Source of the DNA: Anaeramoeba flamelloides
Lineage: Eukaryota; Metamonada; Anaeramoebidae
NCBI GenBank assembly: GCA_027625915.1
Contig: JANTQA010000033.1
Span: 10,540,001-10,604,000, forward strand
Direction of reading: 5' to 3'
Length of the DNA: 64,000 nt
Shown: positions 45,801-55,260 of the stretch, in pieces
Numbering within the stretch: the stretch's first letter is position 1
Layout: each line of letters starts with the position of its first letter
The notes under the pieces: model-generated
Database searches by the model: none
Told to the model about the DNA's origin: nothing
Seen by the model: only the letters and a program-made list of their open reading frames with translations
Program-made: the position numbers and the translations under genes

Positions 45801-48646
45801 ATTGTATATCCGAACCATTAAATGGAAATTAGATATATTGTGAAACTGAGCGAGAGTTAGAATTTCTCTCAAAAAATGATTATTTACAGATCATAAATTT
45901 GAGATGGATTTTATTTCATCAATAAAAACAATTTATCCAGAGTTTAAAATTTAAAAATTTGAATCAATCAGATTTTATTACTAGAAAATTTGTATTAATC
46001 AGAAACTAAAACTGTTTTTCAAGTGTTAATTACACCAATATTTGTTTTTTTTTTTTTTTTACTAACTTTAATATTAGATGATCAACAGTTAATAGTGATA
46101 ATGAGTAATATTAAATCCCATTTCAAAAATTGTTACTCACCTGAAATAATAAATTGAAAAAAAATATATCCCCTAGTATTCAAAAACAACTAATAATTAA
46201 ATATGATTAATAATTCACTTTTAAATCATTCTAAGCATATCAAAAAAGTCAAATATTTTACAAATTATATAAATAAAATCAAACTCTCCTAAAAAAAAAG
46301 TGAGTCACAATTGTTGAAATGGGCATTACCAATTTTTTATAAGTAAACTTTCACTGAAAAAAATTTTAACAAGAATATTTTTTACGAATAATTAAATTCA
46401 TTTCAAAAGACATTATATATGTCTAAATTTTCTTTGTGATTATTTGTATTTTTGAAGATCTTTTTTTTTTCCACATGATCTTTTGCAAAAGAAAAAGAAA
46501 AAAAAAAGAAAAAAGAAAAAGAAAAACAAAAGAAAAACAGAAAATTTAGAAAGAAAAATTTTCAAAAATTTGAAAATGAAAACGAGCAATCAAAACAAAA
46601 ATTTTACAAATAAATTAGAAAAAATGAGCAAAACAAAAATTTGCAAAATTAAAAAAAATGATTCTAGATCCAAAAATTTGAAAAAATATTGATAATAATA
46701 TTGAATAAAACCACATAGAACAATTTCTAATAACATTACAAAGCGAGTCAAAATTTTTAAAAAATAGCTTATTTAGATTTTGAAAAGACAAAAAATCAAG
46801 ATTTTTTTTTGGGTTATCAAAGATATTTTAAGAAATACTTTTTAAATTTGTGAAAAATATTTTTATTAGTAAAAAAAAAATTATAAATTAATGATCTGAT
46901 CCTAAACTCCTGATAATCTCATTTTATATCTTAAAAAAATACATGGTTGAATCTCTCTAAATGTTAAGAGTCTACAAATATCTGAATCTTTCAAATTGTT
47001 ACTAAACTAGATTCCAAAAATTTGCACACAGTTTAAATAGTGGAAATAACATCATTACTGCATTTTAAATTCAATTTGGAAAGAATTTTGATTTTAGAAA
47101 CTCTTTCATTTTTTGTCTTTTTTGTTTTGTTTTCATTTCCTTTTTTGTAGTTACGTAATCTGTTTCTTTAGATCTGAAATTTTTTTTCAATGGTTGATAG
47201 AAGGTTAGTGTTGGGTTTGTTAAATTGGAAAATAACATACAATTGATAGATGGTATCTTAACATTTGATCGATCAACAATTGTTGGTGAAATTTCAACAA
47301 ATTTACCAATACATTTTTTGTTCCGCTCGTTTCATTATTTTGTACACACCTAGTTTTTATTTTTGAGTTTTATATTTTTTTCTTTTATTTGGATTAAAAT
47401 GATTACTTATTAAAACATTAATACTAGGTTACTTAAATGTTGTTTTATATTAGGTTTGGAAAGATACAATAAATTGGTTTTTTTTTTGCATATTTTTGAT
47501 TTTGGGTGTGTCCAAAATTTTGGAATGGGGTTTAGATATGTAACCACTTCCCATTACAACAATTCTATAAAAAATGATTATTTTATTTGTAATAAATTCA
47601 ATTAAAAATGCTTTTTAGATTTGTTTGTTTGATAAAGTCAAGTGTATATAGATAGGGCTTAATAATATACAAATTAATAAATTATTTCAATTTTATTTTA
47701 ATTCAAATTTTTCTTGGTGAAAATGTTATAACCCAAACATTAATAAATATATATTTTAGGTAATCATGATTTTGAACCAACTCATTGCTGTTCACCAGGG
47801 CCAAACACTTGGCTACAAAAAATGTCACATGCTGTTTTTGAGATTTTGAATCCAGAACAAAAGAAAACTTTTCTCCAAGGAGGATATTATAGCCAAGTCA
47901 TTTCAGGGCTCCGTGTTGTTATCATGAACACTGTCTTATATTATCATGGTAATCGTAATACAACGGATTCTACCGGTGATATCTCTGGGCAATATGCATG
48001 GATTTCTTCAGAATTAGATCAAGCATCTGCAAATCGCGAAAAGGTGTTGATCGTAGGGCATGTGCCACCTGGATATGCAGAACGATTTGGTGATCTTAAT
48101 TTTCATGAACAATTCAATGCGCCCTTTGTAAACTTGTTTGAAGAACACCCTCATAAAGATTTAATAATTGCACAACTATATGGACATTTGCATAGTGACA
48201 GTTTTAGGTTATCAAATGACGCGGGGGCACTTTTATTAGCCCCTTCCGTAACTGGTTGGAAAAATTATTATTCAGAATCATCAATACCAAACAATCCTGC
48301 TATGGGAAGATTATTCTATTATGATACGGTTAACAAAGATTTGGTAAAATATGAACAATATTATACCGATTTACAAACTTCCAATGAAAATCTCAAATTA
48401 AAATGGCATCTAGAATATGATACCTCAATGGAACCATTTAATATGCAAGATTTATCGCTACTAAGTTTCCAAAATTTTTTTTATGAGATGAAAAACAATG
48501 ATGACATTTTTGACCAATATTATTTATATAATTTAGTGAATTATAAAACCGACCCTTGTGATGCAGATTGTAAAAATATGCAACTATGCGCTCTTGAGTA
48601 TTTATATGAAGACAAATATACCGCTTGTCGAAATTCAAAAAAATAA
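39854..48646 (+). CDS. Secreted acid sphingomyelinase-like phosphodiesterase, two exons with a 7.5-kb intron
   Basis: This is a calcineurin-like metallophosphoesterase of the SMPD/SMPDL3 group. Exons 39854-40235 and 47760-48646 join in frame (CAG|GTACAC...TTTTAG|GTAAT) to 422 residues, close to human SMPDL3A (about 450). The signal peptide MKYLFYSVLIFSFFVPTLC precedes the metal-binding motifs in order: TDQHYDW (D29, H31), INSGDSF (D91), SPGNHDFEPTHCC (N129-H130-D131, spanning the junction), VLIVGHVPPGY (GHxPPG) and IAQLYGHLHSDSF (GHxH). All ligands of the dinuclear zinc centre are present. The C-terminal Cys-rich block (DPCDADCKNMQLCALEYLYE...YTAC) is typical of the group. It likely acts in lysosomes, phagosomes or outside the cell on phosphodiesters of nucleotides or lipids. 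The start at 39854 is chosen because the in-frame codon at 39842 is TTG and the signal peptide begins cleanly here. Confidence 0.93.
41275..41360. repeat. Perfect 21-bp inverted repeat (hairpin)
   Basis: A 21-bp arm at 41275-41295 starting CACAACCCAACCATTATCG is perfectly inverted at 41340-41360, with a 44-bp spacer. The arms have higher G/C than the surroundings. It may be the remnant of a MITE or an RNA hairpin; nothing further indicates function. Confidence 0.8.
42281..42669. mobile_element. Composite MITE region with TTTCATTCAGTTTTCC/GGAAAGCTGAATGAA ends
   Basis: The outer ends TTTCATTCAGTTTTCCAAAA and TTTGGAAAGCTGAATGAA are inverted. A second internal left-type end, TTTCATTCAACTATCC, at about 42343 suggests one element nested in or duplicated beside another. 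The right interior shares TTTGATGATTTATTTTAATT with copy 2 at 39.7 kb. Confidence 0.55.
43008..43322 (-). pseudogene. Decayed open frame, possibly DDE transposase C-terminus
   Basis: A minus-strand stretch of about 105 codons with balanced composition has a single internal stop. It reads YLNSKTLLKKRENETEK*SW, then KNDDQFKDSQQKTKTFEEHI, INEFWPLAYLNCYNVFKSQN, FVFRFLWFACIIFVF and ends IYSI*. The spacing of FEEHI..EF...C followed by a hydrophobic FLWFACIIF segment loosely recalls the end of Harbinger/DDE_Tnp_4-type transposases. I cannot see the catalytic acids and the assignment is weak; that it is a former coding region is more secure. Confidence 0.33.
44190..44955. mobile_element. Foldback element F2 (long diverged inverted arms)
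   Basis: The left end GGGATTAACTTCCACAAAG...CCCCATGGTTCAAA is the diverged inverse of the right end TTTGGACCATGGTTTACTAA...GGCGAAGCTAATC. The interior shares long blocks (AATTATTTCTGGAATATTGG, ACAATTAACTTTATAAAAAG, GAAACAAAACTAATCAGT) with F1 at 49.4-50.4 kb. No coding capacity. Confidence 0.65.
45078..46775. mobile_element. Foldback element F3 (~0.6-kb inverted arms)
   Basis: The left arm begins CTATTTTTCAAAAATTTTGA and the right arm ends GCGAGTCAAAATTTTTAAAA/AATAG. Inside, GAATTTATTATTTCAGGTGA at about 45648 is answered by TCACCTGAAATAATAAATTG at about 46137, and AGTTCAGTAA is answered in the right arm. Partial copies of the left arm lie at about 49060-49260, 52985-53610 and 62935-63560; a right-arm-like copy lies at about 61220-61420. 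The CT/GA-rich tracts in the arms produce spurious Lys- or Phe-rich open frames. Confidence 0.65.
47010..47540 (+). mobile_element. ~530-bp dispersed repeat family, copy 3
   Basis: It starts ATTCCAAAAATTTGCACACA and ends GGGTGTGTCCAAAATTTTGG/AATGGGGTTTAG, so the two ends form an imperfect inverted repeat of about 25 bp. The core has ATTTGATCGATCAACAATTG and CCGCTCGTTTCATTATTTTG. It sits 220 bp before the second exon of the phosphodiesterase. Confidence 0.68.
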
Positions 48647-51118
48647 TTTTTTTCATTTATTATAATTTGTTTTTTCTTTTTAATTTCGTTCATTAATTCC
48701 GTTCATACAAAATGTTCTTTTTACCTCTTTTAATTAATATAGTATGATTTAAATATAAATGTTTTCTTGCTCCGTTGTTTAATTATTATTTCTATTTTCT
48801 TTCTTTTTGATTTAATTTTTTTTAAATAAGAAGTATAAGTTATATTAAATTACAAAAAAATCAAATTTTATTCAAAATTATCAATTTTTTTAAAATCTTA
48901 GATAAGAAATGAACTAATTTATTATTTTATTCTTCTGCAAATAATGATTTGAAAATCATTGTCGAATTTTTTATATGATCTTACGGGATTTATTTGATAA
49001 AAAGATTTTAATATAAATATTCACAGAAGACCACAAGCTTTCAATAGAAAATTTTTTTCAAAAAGGTTACCTCACTTTAGAATGTTATGGAAAGTTGTTT
49101 TGTGTATTTTTATTCATTATTTTTATCACAATAAATTTTCAATTTTTAGTGCAAGAATCAGTTGTTTATTTTTTCTACTTTTTACCTTTTCCAAATTTCC
49201 ATTTTTGACGGTATTTGAGTTCCTTAGGTTTCTTCTTCTTCTTCTTCTTCTTCTTTTTTGATATTAGAGGAGGGGTTTAAAGGAAACAAAAATTATTTAA
49301 AGAATTAATAGGATTGTTCATGATTAGATCATAAATTAACTTGATCTGTTCAGATATTAGGAATCGGGCTTGACTTAAGTTGTTATCTTTACCATTGATT
49401 TGTCTATAATTAAATTAAGCTACAATTGGGTGTAAATGATATTTAGTACTACATAGTTTGTATTGCTCTAAAAAATCTATTAATAAATCTTATATCACAA
49501 TAAATTATTGGATTTTTTACTAATGATCACAATTAAAAAATTTTATTTTAGATTTTTTTTTAATTATTTTTCCAAATCTAAAAATAAAAACCCAAATTAA
49601 TCAGTAACACAGTATTTAATTGTTCATATCTTTTAAACTTTCCATAGAAAACCATTTTTTCAATTTTTATAATTTCAAAGATTAACTTGATAATCATCAA
49701 GTTAAAAAACTGAAATACTGATTAGTTTTGTTTCCTCTTGAAAAACTCTAATTGCAACATCATAATATTTTCAAGATTTCAGAAATAATTTGTAAAATGA
49801 ATCTCTTGAGTTAATTATTCAATTGCTTAAAAAAATTGAATATTTTCAGCAACTAATCTACATTTCGCCATAAATTTAAGAAAAAAATTTTGCAACTTTG
49901 CCTTCTGAATATTGATAATTTACCCATTAAATTTGTGGCGAAATACAGACTAGTTGTTAAAAAATTCCAATTTTTCTACAATTTTAAATAATTAACGAAT
50001 AGTTTTTTTAAGGCAAATTATTTCTGAAATTTTGGAGATATATTGATGTTACAATTAGCTTTTTAAAAAGGAAACAAAATTAATCAGTATTTCAGCTTTT
50101 TATGTTGATCATTATCGAGTTGATCTTTGAAATTAAAAAATTATAAAAATAGTTACTTTTGGAAGTTCTAAATATGAATTATTAAATACCGTAATACTAT
50201 TATTTGGGTTTCTATTTTTAGATTTGGAAAAATAATTAAAAAAAAATCTAAAATAAAATTTTTTAATTGTGATCATAAGTAAAAAATCTTATAATTTATT
50301 GTGATATAAGATTTATTAATAGATTTTTTAGAACTATTTGGACCATGGTTCACTAATATCATTTGCACCCAATTACAACATACTTTGATTATAGAGAAAT
50401 CTATTGTGAAGTTAATCCCTTAAATTGAAGAAATTTAACATTTGGAAAATCAAAAAAAAGAGACAAACAAATTTTTTTTACAAATTTGATTTTTTAGAAT
50501 TGGTAATGCTTTTAAACTCTCTCTTTTTAATTAACTTTTTTGACAAATGAGATCGCTTTTTATACTTTTTTTTCATCGAATTTTTTGCCAATGAAGATCA
50601 TCATTCTAAAAATTTTTTATTATGTTATTTGAATTTTGTCAATCAAAAGAAGGGAAATTTCACAATAATCTCATTTTAGTTTCAAGCCACACATTGAGTG
50701 TAAAGCAAAACCACGGTAAAAGAAAAGACTCTTAACCATTTGCAAAAAGTGTGTTTTTAGATTTTACAAGATCTAAAATGTGTTAAAGTGTATATGTTTT
50801 TAATAAAGTTCTTTTCTTCAAACTTCAACCTTTACTCATGCTTCAATACTAATAATTTACTTTATGAAAAGAGAACACTTGCCGAAAATTTTTATTCTGA
50901 AACAGTCTTCACTTTTTGAAAACAATAACAACTCAAAATTGTTTTTGATTTTCTCTATATTTGTCCCTTTAATTCAACCAAAAATAATTTTGTATTTTCT
51001 AAATTTTGTGAAAAGTTCACTTCATTTTTTGAAAGAACCAAGTCTATCTTCACACAAAAAGTCTTATTGAACATTTTTATTTTTTTTTGAATTTCAGTCT
51101 TCGAGCCTTTTTGTTTGG
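48647..51118. other. Intergenic region with foldback element F1
   Basis: The region between the phosphodiesterase and PAS-like genes holds a partial F3 arm (about 49060-49260) with a CTT microsatellite (about 49227-49254) and F1 (about 49395-50425). The final 700 bp upstream of the PAS-like gene are less repetitive and presumably include its promoter; I recognise no element in them. Confidence 0.6.
49395..50425. mobile_element. Foldback element F1 (~500-bp inverted arms)
   Basis: The segments 49395-49905 and 49925-50425 are inverted copies of each other. AAAAAATCTATTAATAAATC at about 49471 pairs with the reverse type at about 50310, and GGTGTAAATGATATTTAGTA pairs with ACTAATATCATTTGCACCCA. 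CAAGATTTCAGAAATAATTTG pairs with GCAAATTATTTCTGAAATTT, and the ends centre on a CATTTCGCCATAAATTTAAG/TTAAATTTGTGGCGAAATA hinge. No open frame is seen. It is related to F2. The two arms together could form a roughly 500-bp hairpin. Confidence 0.78.
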
Positions 51119-52246
51119 ATGGGACTAAAATTTTCTTCCTTTAAAACAATTGAAAAAGTACCCACAAAGAAAATAAAAAATTTTTATAAAGCACTTCAAA
51201 AGTCGCAAACAGCCATCTGCCTCTGGGACAACAACGCTGTTCCGAGGTTTCTTAATCAAGAGTATTGTGATCTGTTACAATTACCAAGCAAAGATTTGGT
51301 GATCAACAAAACCAACAAAGAAATCAAAGAGACCAATCTCTCGATTTTTTCCAAGTATCAACCATTTTATAATCTGCCAGTACTTAGTCTCTTAGAAAAA
51401 ACAAATGAAGAAGTTCACAAAAACCATTCAACAGAAATCTACTTTACTTACCAACATCACAAACCCGAATTGCATTATATTTTCACAAAGATTTTCTTCA
51501 AAAGAATCAAAATTGGCAATGAGGGGTTCACACTTATTTGGTGTCACAAAATCAAAGACAACCCATTAATAAATCCCTTTTTGTTAATAAACAAAGAAGA
51601 AGAAGAAGAAGAAGAAGAACCTGAGAAAACAGATGAAATAGAAATAGAAGAACAAATTGAAGAAATCGAGGAAGAAATCGAGCAAGAAATGGTGGAAGAC
51701 ATAGACAAAGCAAAAGAAACAGAAAGTTTGGGCGTAAATAATACAAACACCAACAGAAGAGTCAGAAGATCTTCAAAGAAAAAGATCACAAAAAGAAATA
51801 AAAAGATTATTGCTTATCTTGGGGATTTGACTGAGCTTCCACAAAACAAAACTCATAAAAGATACAAAAAGAAACTCTTTCAAAAGAGTGGCTCACCGAA
51901 AAGTTCCAGGCATACAAATAATTCAAATTCAACTTTCGGAATAAATGCCCCAATAAAATCGCACAAAAGTTATCCTCAAAAAAGAAAAAATGAGCGACTT
52001 CAAAAAAAAATTGTCAGAAAGAAAGAACAACAGAAGCAGAGAACTCACCAATACAACATTGTGTTTGTTCAAAAGGAAGGAGACAAAAGCCAGGAAAGCG
52101 ATCTTGAAAAAATACTGCCTTCAAAGCAAGTTATCGATCAAATTTTTCAAAACCATAACTGTCCTGTTGACGACACTTCGTCCGATTCGTCTTTTAATAG
52201 AGAAGCCATTTCACTCAACAATTTCAGTTATTTTGAAGAGTTTTAA
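51119..52246 (+). CDS. PAS-like domain protein with acidic and basic tails, possible N-myristoylation
   Basis: This single-exon protein has 375 residues. The N-terminal 150 residues look like a PAS sensor fold: ALQKSQTAICLWDNNAVPRF, LNQEYCDLLQLPSKDLVINK (the 'N..fc.l.g....iG' core), a helical middle and the closing strands HYIFTKIFFKRIKIGNEGFT, LIWCHKI. The start MGLKFSS matches the N-myristoylation pattern (Gly2, Ser6), which would place it on membranes. An acidic region follows at about 158-200 (eight Glu encoded by a GAA repeat, then EIEIEEQIEEIEEEIEQEM), and then a long basic, Ser/Asn-rich region with KK/RR clusters (215-320) that may serve as a nuclear or nucleic-acid-binding segment. 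Neither an enzymatic domain nor a ligand is visible. The family match is by pattern only; a lineage-specific paralogue family is plausible. Confidence 0.72.
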   Translation: MGLKFSSFKTIEKVPTKKIKNFYKALQKSQTAICLWDNNAVPRFLNQEYCDLLQLPSKDLVINKTNKEIKETNLSIFSKYQPFYNLPVLSLLEKTNEEVHKNHSTEIYFTYQHHKPELHYIFTKIFFKRIKIGNEGFTLIWCHKIKDNPLINPFLLINKEEEEEEEEPEKTDEIEIEEQIEEIEEEIEQEMVEDIDKAKETESLGVNNTNTNRRVRRSSKKKITKRNKKIIAYLGDLTELPQNKTHKRYKKKLFQKSGSPKSSRHTNNSNSTFGINAPIKSHKSYPQKRKNERLQKKIVRKKEQQKQRTHQYNIVFVQKEGDKSQESDLEKILPSKQVIDQIFQNHNCPVDDTSSDSSFNREAISLNNFSYFEEF

Positions 52247-52826
52247 TAAACTTATTCTGAACAGATCGAGCGGATGTATATAAAAATAAATTTTTCAATT
52301 TTTATGAGTTTTTTATGATCATCGAAAAGTGAACATCCTAAAAATAATTTTTTGTGGAAACAAAAACATTCCTGTTCATCTACCTTTTTAAAAGATTTGA
52401 TGATTACCCCAACTCAATCATTTTGATATTGCTTCATTAGTTATAAAAAAATATAATGTTTTTGCATTAACATCTAGATCCTAAAAAAAAAACAACAATT
52501 CAAATGTATTCAAAATCATTTTGATTTAATTATTGAATCGTGCTTAATGCTTCCATTCTGCATAAATGTGAAAATAATATTAATAATTTATTGCTTTTTT
52601 TTTTTTTAAAAAAAAGAAAGGGGCCTTTTTCAGATGTCAATTTTTGTTAACAAAAAAAATCTATTATTAAAAATAATTTTCTAAAAATTGTGTTGAAAAA
52701 AAATTCTTTTTGGAGATTAATTTTTAACAATAAAAAATATTTTAAAGAAGGAAATATCTTTATCATTTTCGAAACAATGGGTCAAACTGTGTTTGTTATT
52801 TTTTCGTGTGGGTGGTGAGGATCTTT

Positions 52827-52839
52827 GGGGGGGGGGGGG
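52827..52839 (+). repeat. G13 homopolymer
   Basis: A run of 13 G in DNA otherwise dominated by A/T homopolymers, preceded by the G/T-rich GTGTGGGTGGTGAGGATCTT. It could form or nucleate a quadruplex with the nearby G-runs. No gene is attached to it. Confidence 0.9.
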
Positions 52840-53669
52840 CAATAACAAACTATAACCATATAAAAATCACTCGAAAATTCGTTTTTTTTTATATTTTTTT
52901 TTTCGGTTAGCTTTCAAAAAAAAATAAATATTTTTGTAAACTTTTATTTTTTGATCTTTTGATAGTTTCATTTGTGTATATTAGCTATTTTTGAAAAAAA
53001 AGTGATTTGCTTATAATGTTAATAGAAGCAGCTTTGAGAGTTGATACCATATTCTTATCAAAAAAATATTTCAATTTGTAGATCAAAATCATTTTTTCTA
53101 ATTTTGCAAATTTTGTTTTACCTTTTCAAATTTTTATTTTTCTTTTTCTTTTTGCTTTTTCAAATTTTTGTTTTGCTTTTTCTTTTTCATTTTCTTAACT
53201 TTTTTTTATGATCGTTTTTTTTTTACGGGGTTAGATTCTTTTTTTTTCTTTTTTTCAAAAGATCTTGTGGAAAAAAAAAAAAGATTTTCAAAAATACTAA
53301 TAATCATGAAAAAAGTTGATATGGTACTGTCTTTTAGAATGAATTTAATGATTAGCAAAAAATCTTTTTGTTAACCTCTTTTTCAGTGAAAGTTCAGTAT
53401 AAAAAATCCATAATTCTAAGTTCAAAAATTGTTAATAATTTTTTTTTTTACAGTTTTTGGTTCTATTTTTTTTAATTTTTAAAATATCACCATTTGATAT
53501 ATTATGAATGATATAAAAATGAATTATGAACCAGATTTAAGTATTAGAAGTTTATGAATGCTAAAGGATATATATGTATTTCAATTTATTATTTCAGGTG
53601 AGACACAAATTTAAAAATGGGGTTTTGGTATTTTCAAAAAATGATAACATTTTCTCAATATAAACTCTT

Positions 53670-54370
53670 TTTCAAATAAAAGGGCACGAAAAATTTCAAG
53701 AATTATTCATAAGTGAATCAAATTAATTGTAGTATCATTCTAATATCTAAGAAACACTTGTAAAACAAAAAAAAAAAAAAACAGTCAACTGAAATATTTA
53801 AAACTCATTAAAACAAAACAATAAAAATTAAAATTCAATATTTTAAAAATTGGTGTGCCCTTTTATTTGAAATGAGAAATCTTGTTTTGTAAATTGTAAT
53901 GAAAAAAATTATAAAATCAATAAAAACCTTTGAACAAGTTGAATTGGGAAAAAGTTCTCAACATTTTATTGGTAATTCTTTACACGTCAAAAATTTGTTC
54001 TTTAAAGTCTCGTTTCCAAGATAAATGCACAATTCATTTGGTTGATTGTTGGAATGTTTTTTTTTTATTTCTCTTTTCTTTGTGCCATGCATCAATCCAA
54101 TAATGTTTTTTCTTCATTACTATATCTAGCTCATTCGAAATCAAGCTTGAACTGTTTCCATTTATACACTGGTAGATTATTTCCAAATTGGTTTCTTCTT
54201 ATCTTGCTTTTTCATTTTCCAACTGTTCAAGTTCCAAAAATAAAAAAAGCAAAAAATGAAAAAATGAATAATTAAAAGGAAAATCACCAACAAGTAATTA
54301 TCTTATTAACAATCAAATTGAATAGTATTGACGATTTGAGAGGTGTACCCTTTTGTTTGTAAAATAATTT
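53670..54370 (+). repeat. Dispersed ~700-bp repeat, direct copy
   Basis: The left end TTTTTCAAATAAAAGGGCAC and right end GAGGTGTACCCTTTTGTTTG/TAAA form a short inverted repeat. The body matches 5965-6650 in reverse complement (for example AAATCTTGTTTTGTAAATTG and ATTGACGATTTGAGAGGTGT). Probably a non-autonomous DNA transposon; no coding recognised. Confidence 0.58.
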
Positions 54371-54416
54371 ATTTTTGAATTTTCTTCAAAATGTTTAAAA
54401 ATAAAAATAAATAATA

Positions 54417-54615
54417 CAGTCAGTTTTACTATAAAGGTACAAACTTTCAACTAAATTTAAGGGACAAAAAAATCTCAAATTTAAGGCACAATTTTGGAAT
54501 TTTTATTTTTTTACAATTTATTTTTACTAGAATCTGAATTTTGTGCCTTAAATTTGAGATTTTTTTGTGTCATAAATTAGGTTGAAAGTTTGTACCTTAA
54601 AAGTGAAACTGAAGG
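54417..54615. mobile_element. Tc1/mariner-like MITE, copy 3, with TA target-site duplication
   Basis: The ends CAGTCAGTTTTACTATAAAG and CCTTAAAAGTGAAACTGAAG/G are flanked by TA at 54415-54416 and 54616-54617. Interior inverted pairs GTACAAACTTTCAAC/GTTGAAAGTTTGTAC and AATCTCAAATTTAAGGCACA/ TGTGCCTTAAATTTGAGATT make it nearly fully palindromic. Best-preserved member of the family at 14697 and 21510. Confidence 0.78.
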
Positions 54616-55014
54616 TATTAAAATGTTAGAATCTATAGTAGAGAGAAATTTAGCATGAACAGAGTACAGATAAAACGATTTTTCAAATTTATTATTTACA
54701 TTTTTCTACCCTCAAAAAAATATTTTTTTTATGATAAGAATAAATTAAATAAAATTTTGTAGCATTGGCAAGAATCATTAAAATTTTAAAAAGTTGAAAA
54801 TATTGATCATTTGTTATAGGACTGTTCATACTGTGAAAATAATCAGATAATTCGGAAAAAAGAATAAAATGAATCAACAAAAATAAGAACCAATTAAAAT
54901 ATAATAACTTTGATATTATTCGAAATACAGAATCATTATTTATTTGATCATTGACCAATGACAGAGAAAATTATGACGCTTTAATCAATTTTCTAAAAAA
55001 AAAAAAAAAAATTA

Positions 55015-55260
55015 GAAATAGGGGAAGTACCATAGAGTGTCGTTAAGTGGTGATTTTTTTTTCAATTTCAAAAATTAAAAAAAAAACTTAAAGGTGCCTT
55101 TCGTGATGTTTTCTGTTTAATTTGGTAAATCTATTGATTTTACAAATAAACAGAAAACTCAATAAAACATTATCAGTGCTTTTCCGGAATTCAAAGGAAT
55201 ATATTAAATTCAAAGATTTTACCTAATTCTTTTAAATTAAAAAAAAAAAAAAAAAATAAC
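55015..55260. repeat. Palindromic AT-rich repeat array, copy 4
   Basis: It starts with the AGTACCATAGAGTGTCGTTA block and continues into TTTTCTGTTTAATTTGGTAA and TTTTACAAATAAACAGAAAA/CTCAATAAAAC units, matching the arrays at 3.0, 10.0 and 34.8 kb. Short remnants of the same units lie at about 61735-61770 and 63745-63840. Confidence 0.55.

Larger units (their letters stand above)
40236..47759 (+). other. 7.5-kb intron of the phosphodiesterase gene, made mostly of mobile elements
   Basis: From left to right it holds a partly open AT-rich stretch with no recognisable protein, a 21-bp-armed hairpin (41275-41360) and a composite MITE (42281-42669). Next come a transposase-like relic on the minus strand (43008-43322), foldback element F2 (about 44190-44955), foldback element F3 (about 45078-46775) and a copy of the 530-bp family (47010-47540). 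More than half of the intron is identifiable repeat DNA. Confidence 0.78.

Noticed and set aside
46483..46692. Lys-rich open frame
   Set aside because: It lies in the GA-rich arm of foldback element F3; the same applies to frames at 45027-45362 and 62973-63263.
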